19,442 nucleotides of DNA, from NCBI GenBank assembly GCA_002694065.1, contig NZKZ01000166.1, positions 1 to 19,442 on the forward strand, written 5' to 3'. The notes under the pieces are model-generated. The model saw only the letters and a list, made by a program, of their open reading frames with translations. It did no database searches and was not told where the DNA came from. The translations under genes and the position numbers were made by a program. Shown in pieces: positions 14,291 through 19,442 of this stretch; the stretch's first letter is position 1, and each line of letters opens with the position of its first letter. The stretch comes from Acidiferrobacter sp. (GTDB lineage Bacteria > Pseudomonadota > Gammaproteobacteria > Arenicellales > UBA868).

Positions 14291-15538
14291 ATGAAACCGG
14301 AATCGAAATTATTGGTCGTTGGAGCCGGCATGGTTGGCAGTTGTTGTGCGCTGCATCTTCAACGCGCAGGCCACAAGGTTGCCCTGATCGACCCTCATCC
14401 GCCAGGCAGTCAAACGAGTTATGGCAATGCGGCGACGGTTGCCACGTATGCCTGTATCCCGGTCAACCATCCCAAATTACTGAAATCCCTTCCGAGACTT
14501 CTGTGCGGCCCGGAACGGCCGCTATCGATCTCCCCTGCCTACGTGCCCCGTATGCTGCCCTGGCTTTTGTCGTTTTTGCGCCATTGTCGGCGCGAGCGGG
14601 TCGACCAGACCATCTCTGCGCTGGGCGCACTGCTCCGGCATGCCGAAGACACTACTCTTGCGCTCGTCCAGTCAGCAGGCGCCGGGGATTTTATTCGCCG
14701 CAACGGAACACTGTATCTTTATTCGGATGCCCATAGCCGTTTGGCTGCTCAAGACGACATCGCCCGGCGGCGGGAACAAGGCATGTCGATCACAGAAGTT
14801 GAAGCTGACGCAGTGCGGGAACTCGAACCCGCACTCGCCCCCATCTTTGCTGGCGGAATACTTTACAACGACGGTTTTCAACTGAGCGATCCACAACAGG
14901 TGATCATGAGACTCGTCGATCAATTCGCACGGGACGGCGGTGAAGTCATCCAAGACCGTGTTGACCGCATCGAGTCCGCGGGTCTGGATCAGGTCACTGT
15001 GCATTTCTCTGGACATTCAAGAACGGTCCACCACGCGGTCATTGCCGCGGGCGCCTGGTCCACCCGGATTCAGGGAGCAGTGCTCGATCGTTTGCCGCTT
15101 GACACAGAACGGGGGTATCACGTGATGTTTCCAGAAAATCCCTCGGCCCTGTCACGGCCGGTGGGGCTCGCTGATGCCGGACTCTATCTTTCCCCTGTCG
15201 ATGGTGGCTTGCGGGCAGCGGGAACCGTTGAACTGGCAGGTCTTGATGCCAAACCCAACCCAAAGCGTCTTGACTATATCGAGCAGGCTGCTCGCCGTGC
15301 GCTACCGTCGCTGAAACAGCGCGGGGATACCTGGCTGGGCTTTAGACCGACATTCCCTGATGCCCTGCCGGTTATCAGTCACTCATCAAAACATCCGTCA
15401 GTGGTCTATGCCTTTGGTCATCAGCATGTAGGGCTGACGCTTGGCGCTGTCACAGGGAAACTGGTCCAGCAGATGATTGACCGTGAGACACCCATCGTCG
15501 ATCCAACACCCTATCGAGCACAACGGTTTCTGAACTGA
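14291..15538 (+). CDS. FAD-dependent oxidoreductase of the DAO family, D-amino-acid-dehydrogenase-like
   Basis: The 415-residue protein starts with the dinucleotide-binding fold LLVVGAGMVGSCCALHLQRA (GxGxxG at residues 11-16, ending in Asp34 in ALIDPHP). The DAO-domain signature SYGNAATVA follows near residues 43-51. The C-terminal GHQHVGLTLGAVTGKLV (about 377-393) is the family's second FAD-contacting segment. Length and layout fit DadA-like dehydrogenases that pass electrons from D-amino acids, or from related imino acids such as D-hydroxyproline, to the respiratory chain. Substrate is not determined. It follows boxB by 107 bp on the same strand, but an aromatic role is not obvious, so it may be a separate unit. 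The Shine-Dalgarno is weak. It converges on the M20 peptidase gene, leaving only 6 bp between stop codons. Confidence 0.88.
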   Translation: MKPESKLLVVGAGMVGSCCALHLQRAGHKVALIDPHPPGSQTSYGNAATVATYACIPVNHPKLLKSLPRLLCGPERPLSISPAYVPRMLPWLLSFLRHCRRERVDQTISALGALLRHAEDTTLALVQSAGAGDFIRRNGTLYLYSDAHSRLAAQDDIARRREQGMSITEVEADAVRELEPALAPIFAGGILYNDGFQLSDPQQVIMRLVDQFARDGGEVIQDRVDRIESAGLDQVTVHFSGHSRTVHHAVIAAGAWSTRIQGAVLDRLPLDTERGYHVMFPENPSALSRPVGLADAGLYLSPVDGGLRAAGTVELAGLDAKPNPKRLDYIEQAARRALPSLKQRGDTWLGFRPTFPDALPVISHSSKHPSVVYAFGHQHVGLTLGAVTGKLVQQMIDRETPIVDPTPYRAQRFLN

Positions 15539-15539
15539 A

Positions 15540-15554
15540 GATCGCTAGGCGATC
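15540..15554. terminator. Small hairpin shared by two convergent gene ends
   Basis: GATCGC (15540-15545), TAG and GCGATC (15549-15554) form a 6-bp stem with a 3-base loop, lying across the stop codon of the minus-strand peptidase gene and just after the plus-strand oxidoreductase stop. There is no T tract on either side, so a terminator role is uncertain. Confidence 0.3.
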
Positions 15555-16756
15555 AGATCCGTTACGGCGCGCAGATACATCCGGGTGGCGCGGACACACT
15601 GCTCGATCTCAACAAACTCGTTAATGGAATGCGCCTGAGACAAGGAGCCTGGCCCGCAGACGACTGCAGGCGTCTTGAGATGGGGGGCATCCGTCGCTCC
15701 AGGAAAGGACCTGGCAGACTCAGGGCGGCCTGTGAGATCTGCCGATGCATTAAGCAGCGACTGAACCACGGGCGACTCCACAGGCAGATCATTGGCGGGA
15801 ATATCCCAGGACGGCTCACTGAGTTCATAGCGAAACCCGGGGTCTTCCTGCCTTAACGGCTCAAGTCGGGCCGCGATATCGTGGCGCACCTGTTCAGTTT
15901 CATCACTTGGCAGCACTCGGCGATCGATCTCCAACTCGCAATAATCCGGTACCGCGCTCGCAAGATCACCGCCGCGGATCACGCCGGGACTGTAAGTGCC
16001 ATGCCCACAAAGCGGATGCGGCTCTCGAGATGCCAGTTCCTCGTTGTAATCGGAAAGCGCATTAACGACGCGGGCCATACGCTCGATGGCATTTTCCCCC
16101 TGTTCCGGAATACTCGAGTGCACTGCCTTACCAAACGTGCGAATGAATAAGCCAAACTGTCCTTTGTGAGCCGGACAGACCGACAGATCTGATGGCTCGC
16201 CGATGATGCACTGATCGGCAAACGGCCCGTTGCGTCCGATCTCTCGAGAACCGATCATCTGCCACTCTTCGTCCGCCACGCCGCAGAGAATGAGCGACCC
16301 AGAGAGATTGACATCTGCATCCCGAAGCAAGCGCGCCACCTCAAGATAGCACGCCAGAGCCGCTTTCATATCACACGATCCCCTGCCGTAGATCCGGCCG
16401 TTTTTTTCATGGGGGGTGTAAGGATCGTCGTAGCCCTCGGTCGGCACCGTATCCAGGTGTCCACACAGCATCAATGACGGACGATCCTGACTGCCGGCTC
16501 GCGTGCCGAAAACGTTCGGACGACCGGGTGCTGCCTCTCGGGAGGCGACCGTCAATCCCAATTCATGCATCTGTTCAAGATAATATTCGCCGATCTCCTG
16601 CTCCCGGTGACCGGGGCGAGCATCACTCTCCATCGGGTTTTCACTTGGAATGGCAATCATCTCCTTGAGCCAATGAGTGATGGAACTGACCGACACCTGG
16701 TCAGAGAGTTCACGGTAAAGGTCTGTTGTCGTTGGCTTCATCGGGCGCGGTACCAT
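15545..16756 (-). CDS. argE: M20-family metallopeptidase, acetylornithine deacetylase (ArgE)-like
   Basis: The 403-residue protein has the two-zinc M20 catalytic motifs: His100 and Asp102 in GHLDTVP, Asp129 in RGSCDMKAA, the Glu163-Glu164 pair in DEEW (general base), and His376 in QAHSINEFVE. A dimerisation lid domain lies between them (about 197-310). The form SCDMKAA together with SQAHSINEFVE is typical of ArgE, which removes acetate from N-acetylornithine in arginine synthesis. Close relatives cleave other N-acyl amino acids, so the exact substrate is less sure than the family. The ATG at 16756 has a weak upstream TGGAAA; a second ATG at 16741 has none. The gene is divergent from sohB, with 129 bp between them, and convergent with the DAO-family gene. 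Confidence 0.85.
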   Translation of the reverse strand: MVPRPMKPTTTDLYRELSDQVSVSSITHWLKEMIAIPSENPMESDARPGHREQEIGEYYLEQMHELGLTVASREAAPGRPNVFGTRAGSQDRPSLMLCGHLDTVPTEGYDDPYTPHEKNGRIYGRGSCDMKAALACYLEVARLLRDADVNLSGSLILCGVADEEWQMIGSREIGRNGPFADQCIIGEPSDLSVCPAHKGQFGLFIRTFGKAVHSSIPEQGENAIERMARVVNALSDYNEELASREPHPLCGHGTYSPGVIRGGDLASAVPDYCELEIDRRVLPSDETEQVRHDIAARLEPLRQEDPGFRYELSEPSWDIPANDLPVESPVVQSLLNASADLTGRPESARSFPGATDAPHLKTPAVVCGPGSLSQAHSINEFVEIEQCVRATRMYLRAVTDLIA

Positions 16757-16885
16757 TTTCCAGAGTTTTCAATTTGCTCAGCAGAGGCACTCTATTGAAT
16801 GCTTTTGGGCATGCGCAACATAGCACGAATCCGTGCCGCCAATGCTACACTCGCCGTCCCTTAACAGATACGATCTGGAACAGCC
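16757..16885. promoter_or_regulatory. Divergent promoter region between argE-like gene and sohB
   Basis: This 129-bp region must serve both genes. On the plus strand TGCTACACT (16843-16851) looks like an extended -10 (TG-N-TACACT) about 35 bp before the sohB ATG. No matching -35 is evident, which extended -10 promoters tolerate. No promoter for the minus-strand gene was convincing. Confidence 0.4.
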
Positions 16886-17920
16886 ATGGCCTACTTGGCG
16901 GAATACGGCCTTTTTTTCGCAAAAGCCCTTACCCTTTTTCTGTTAATTGTTGGCATTCTGTTGAGTGTCGTCGGCGTCGCCATGCGCAATCGCCATGTGC
17001 CGTCCGAACAGATTGACGTAAAGCGGATCAATGATCGCTTCCGGGATATGGCTGACGCGCTCGAGATGGCCACCTTGCCTCCCGCACTTGTAAAGAAACG
17101 ACAAAAAGCGCAAAAGAAAGAACGCAAAGCCCAGGCGAAATCTGAGAAGAATTCGCCAGAGGAGCCAAAGAAACGCGTTTTTGTACTGAATTTCAATGGC
17201 GACATCCGTGCCAGCGAAGTCGCCCTGCTGCGTGAGGAAGTCACAGCCATTCTGCTCGGGGTGCGTAAAGGCGACGAAGTGCTGGTTCGGTTGGAAAGCG
17301 CGGGAGGCATGGTTCACGCCTATGGCCTTGCCGCTTCCCAAATCATGCGCCTTCGTGACGCCGGAGTCGATGTCACAGTCTCGGTCGACAAGGTCGCGGC
17401 CAGTGGGGGCTATTTGATGGCGTGTGTCGCCAACCGCATACTGGCAGCCCCTTTCGCCGTGATTGGTTCTATAGGCGTGGTCGCCGAAATCCCCAACTTC
17501 AACCGCCTGCTGAAAAAACACGATATCGATTACGAGCAGATCTCCGCCGGGGAGTACAAACGCACGATCAGCATGCTGGGAGAAACCACTGACCGGGCGC
17601 GGGAGAAGGTGAAAGAAGAAGTAGAGCAGACCCATACGCTCTTCAAGGATTTCGTTAAAGCCCGTCGACCCATCGTTGATCTCGATGCGGTCGCAACAGG
17701 TGAGCATTGGCTCGGAAGCCAGGCGCATCAACTCAAACTGGTCGATGATATTCGCACAAGCGACGACTATCTTATGAGTCTTCGTGACACCGCTGATATC
17801 TTTGAGGTGGAATACACCATCAAGAAAAAAGTGCTCGACCGGCTCTCGGGCCTTATTGGCCAACTCGGCAAGGCACGAACACTATCCAATAATGATGCGC
17901 CGATCACCCGGCTGTCCTGA
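16886..17920 (+). CDS. sohB: SohB-type inner-membrane serine peptidase (S49 family)
   Basis: The 344-residue length matches SohB. Residues 8-32 form one strong membrane helix (FFAKALTLFLLIVGILLSVVGV). A basic, charged linker rich in Lys and Ala follows (69-97), and then the S49 peptidase domain. The catalytic serine is Ser173 in KVAASGGYLMA, and the general-base lysine is probably Lys225 in AGEYKRT, giving the Ser-Lys dyad of the SppA/SohB family. The signature AVIGSIGVVAEIPN is present at 191-204. SohB is an inner-membrane peptidase with its domain in the periplasm; its physiological substrates are poorly known. The gene starts a tight cluster: the next gene begins after 9 bp. SohB is largely a gammaproteobacterial protein, which supports the host assignment. 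Confidence 0.93.
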   Translation: MAYLAEYGLFFAKALTLFLLIVGILLSVVGVAMRNRHVPSEQIDVKRINDRFRDMADALEMATLPPALVKKRQKAQKKERKAQAKSEKNSPEEPKKRVFVLNFNGDIRASEVALLREEVTAILLGVRKGDEVLVRLESAGGMVHAYGLAASQIMRLRDAGVDVTVSVDKVAASGGYLMACVANRILAAPFAVIGSIGVVAEIPNFNRLLKKHDIDYEQISAGEYKRTISMLGETTDRAREKVKEEVEQTHTLFKDFVKARRPIVDLDAVATGEHWLGSQAHQLKLVDDIRTSDDYLMSLRDTADIFEVEYTIKKKVLDRLSGLIGQLGKARTLSNNDAPITRLS

Positions 17921-17929
17921 GGTGCTCCC

Positions 17930-18454
17930 ATGATCTATCAGCTTGGAGACCAAATCCCGCAGTTGGGAGAAGATGTTTACATCGCTCCCAGCGCGGATGT
18001 GATTGGCTCCGTCAGCCTGGGTGCCCGTTCCAGTGTCTGGTTTGGTGCTGTCCTTCGCGGAGATAACGATCAGATCTCGGTGGGCGCCAGAAGCAACATC
18101 CAGGACAATACGGTGATCCATGTCGATGCGGGCATACCGGTGACAATCGGGGACGACGTCTCGATCGGTCATAGCGTGGTCATCCATGGATGCACCATCT
18201 GTGACAAGGCGCTGATCGGCAATGGGGCGGTGGTTCTGGATTTTGCAGAGATTGGCGAGAGTAGTCTCGTGGGCGCCAACGCTTTGGTGACGGAACGCAA
18301 ACGTTTTCCGGCAAGATCGCTGATCCTTGGCTCCCCTGCCAAAGTCGTCAGAGAACTTACTGATGAAGAAGTTGAGCAACTCAGCCGCAATGTCGAGAGT
18401 TATCTCAACAAAGCAAAGCGCTATCGGACTGGTCTGCAACTTGTGAGTTCATAG
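17930..18454 (+). CDS. Gamma carbonic anhydrase family protein (YrdA/PaaY-like hexapeptide-repeat protein)
   Basis: The 174-residue protein is a left-handed beta-helix of hexapeptide repeats (for example IGSVSLGARSSVW, ISVGARSNIQDN, ALIGNGAVVLDFAEIG), ending in a helix (about 140-168). The three zinc-binding histidines of gamma carbonic anhydrases are in place: His64 (VIHVD), His81 and His86 (IGHSVVIHGC). The overall form fits the YrdA/CaiE/PaaY group, in which some members are carbonic anhydrases. PaaY in phenylacetate pathways is a thioesterase that protects CoA pools. Here the gene follows sohB by 9 bp with a good GAGGTG ribosome site, so a general housekeeping role is more likely than an aromatic one. 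Activity cannot be settled from sequence alone. Confidence 0.92.
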   Translation: MIYQLGDQIPQLGEDVYIAPSADVIGSVSLGARSSVWFGAVLRGDNDQISVGARSNIQDNTVIHVDAGIPVTIGDDVSIGHSVVIHGCTICDKALIGNGAVVLDFAEIGESSLVGANALVTERKRFPARSLILGSPAKVVRELTDEEVEQLSRNVESYLNKAKRYRTGLQLVSS

Positions 18455-18512
18455 CGTTGGGCGTGACGGTCTCCTGGAGACGAATGCGGTAGAGAATATA
18501 GACGTGTTGCAG

Positions 18513-18546
18513 TGCAGCATGTCATACTGATTGTCGTCATGCTGCA
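18513..18546 (+). promoter_or_regulatory. Inverted repeat covering the panC start codon
   Basis: TGCAGCATG (18513-18521) and CATGCTGCA (18538-18546) form a perfect 9-bp stem with a 16-base loop. The favoured panC ATG (18539-18541) lies inside the right arm. In mRNA the stem would hide the start codon, which could reduce or regulate translation. No Shine-Dalgarno is visible before this ATG. The structure is seen directly; its function is inferred. Confidence 0.5.
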
Positions 18547-19396
18547 TCTCGAATCCCCTATCGATGCCCAGCGCTGGTGTGCTGACCAGCGGTGTCAAGG
18601 CGAAACCCTCGGCTTTGTGCCCACCATGGGAGCACTGCACAAAGGTCATCTTTCGCTCGTGACCCGGGCTCGAGCCCAGAACAGCGTATGCTGCGCCAGC
18701 ATCTTCATTAATCCGCTGCAATTTGAGGATCACGGGGACTTTGACGCCTACCCAAGGGACACGAAATCAGATCTGGCACTGCTTGAGGACCAGGGATGTG
18801 ACATGGTCTTTATGGGCAGCCTTGAAGAGTTTTTTCCTGAGGTCTCTGACCTCAGCAAGATCGACATTCTTCCGGCAGGGCCCCGTGGGTCGGGGCTTGA
18901 GGAAAAATTCCGGCCAGGGCATCTCGACGGTGTCCGCACCATCGTGGAGCGACTCTTTCGTACTGTCGGACCGTCGAGCGCATATTTCGGCGAGAAGGAC
19001 TTTCAGCAGACTCTGGTCGTCTCTGACCTCGCCCGGGAGATGGGTTATCCCAATATTGTGGTATGCCCGACCGTTCGGGAAGCCTCAGGCCTGGCCCTGT
19101 CCTCCCGCAATGTCCGGCTGAGCCCGGATGAGAAACATCTCGCGCGGCAGATTTATCCAGCACTGCTAGCGGCGCGTGACGCGTGGCAGTCAGGCGAACG
19201 GACTGCCGACGGACTCTCTGCCGCCATGGCAGACTGCCTCAACCATGACGGACTCATCTTGGAATATGCGGAAGTCCGGGACCCGGCGCAATGGACAGCC
19301 GAACCGCCGCAAACCCCGCTTGAGCGCGCCCAGGCACTGGTTGCCGTGCGTATCGGATCAGTGCGCCTGATCGATAACCTGAGACTCGATCGATAG
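18539..19396 (+). CDS. panC: Pantothenate synthetase (pantoate-beta-alanine ligase) PanC
   Basis: From the ATG at 18539 the product has 285 residues, matching E. coli PanC (283). It contains the nucleotidylyl-transferase signature FVPTMGALHKGH (26-37) with His34 and His37, IFINPLQF (55-62), FGEKDFQQ near 150, and the KMSKS-like LSSRNVRLS. The enzyme joins pantoate and beta-alanine with ATP in the cytoplasm, the last step of pantothenate (and so CoA) synthesis. The frame is open further up to a GTG at 18512, but the family N-terminus places PTMG at about residues 28-31, which favours 18539. Neither start has a clear Shine-Dalgarno, and the ATG lies in a perfect inverted repeat. panB was not seen; it may lie outside the window. 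The gene is 84 bp after the gamma-carbonic-anhydrase-like gene. Confidence 0.95.
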   Translation: MLHLESPIDAQRWCADQRCQGETLGFVPTMGALHKGHLSLVTRARAQNSVCCASIFINPLQFEDHGDFDAYPRDTKSDLALLEDQGCDMVFMGSLEEFFPEVSDLSKIDILPAGPRGSGLEEKFRPGHLDGVRTIVERLFRTVGPSSAYFGEKDFQQTLVVSDLAREMGYPNIVVCPTVREASGLALSSRNVRLSPDEKHLARQIYPALLAARDAWQSGERTADGLSAAMADCLNHDGLILEYAEVRDPAQWTAEPPQTPLERAQALVAVRIGSVRLIDNLRLDR

Positions 19397-19442
19397 CACC
19401 ACTGGACTTCGCTAGGCTGTTTGTGGTCTCCGACGCCCGTTA

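Noticed and set aside
16943..17863. A 306-codon minus-strand open frame opposite sohB.
   Set aside because: The plus-strand frame encodes an unmistakable SohB with catalytic motifs; the opposite frame has no recognisable domain and is a shadow.

Overview
The window looks like chromosomal DNA of an aerobic, probably marine or environmental proteobacterium, most likely a gammaproteobacterium. The main reason is the SohB-type S49 peptidase with its N-terminal membrane segment, a form typical of Gammaproteobacteria. The DNA is moderately GC-rich by eye, genes are tightly packed, and no mobile element, tRNA, rRNA or CRISPR array was seen. The taxonomic call is an inference.

Left part (1-7483, all minus strand): a catabolic block, read from right to left. 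It runs benzoate-CoA ligase (copy B, 5903-7483), a 3-oxoadipyl-CoA-type thiolase, a second diverged benzoate-CoA-ligase paralogue (copy A), an alpha/beta hydrolase, a periplasmic aromatic/branched-chain-type substrate-binding protein, and a LivH-type permease cut by the window edge.

Middle (7484-7963): a 480-bp divergent regulatory region with several palindromes. To its right, on the plus strand, lie a tungsten/molybdenum aldehyde ferredoxin oxidoreductase (AOR) family protein with a fused C-terminal MoaD/ThiS-like domain ending in Gly-Gly, a TetR regulator with a near-ideal operator over its own promoter, boxC (benzoyl-CoA-dihydrodiol lyase) and boxB (benzoyl-CoA 2,3-epoxidase). An FAD-dependent D-amino-acid-dehydrogenase-like gene follows.

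Together these genes outline the aerobic benzoyl-CoA ('box') route: uptake of an aromatic acid, CoA activation, epoxidation by BoxB, ring opening by BoxC, and final thiolysis to acetyl-CoA and succinyl-CoA. The usual reductase BoxA and semialdehyde dehydrogenase BoxD are not in the window. An AOR-MoaD fusion sits beside boxCB instead. This unusual combination is the most interesting point here. The AOR might supply benzoate from benzaldehyde, might oxidise the ring-cleavage semialdehyde, or might feed low-potential electrons to the pathway. The sequence does not decide between these.

Right part (15545-19442): housekeeping genes. A convergent M20 peptidase (ArgE/DapE type) is followed by divergent sohB, a gamma-carbonic-anhydrase-like hexapeptide protein and panC (pantothenate synthetase). 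The panC start codon lies inside a perfect 9-bp inverted repeat.
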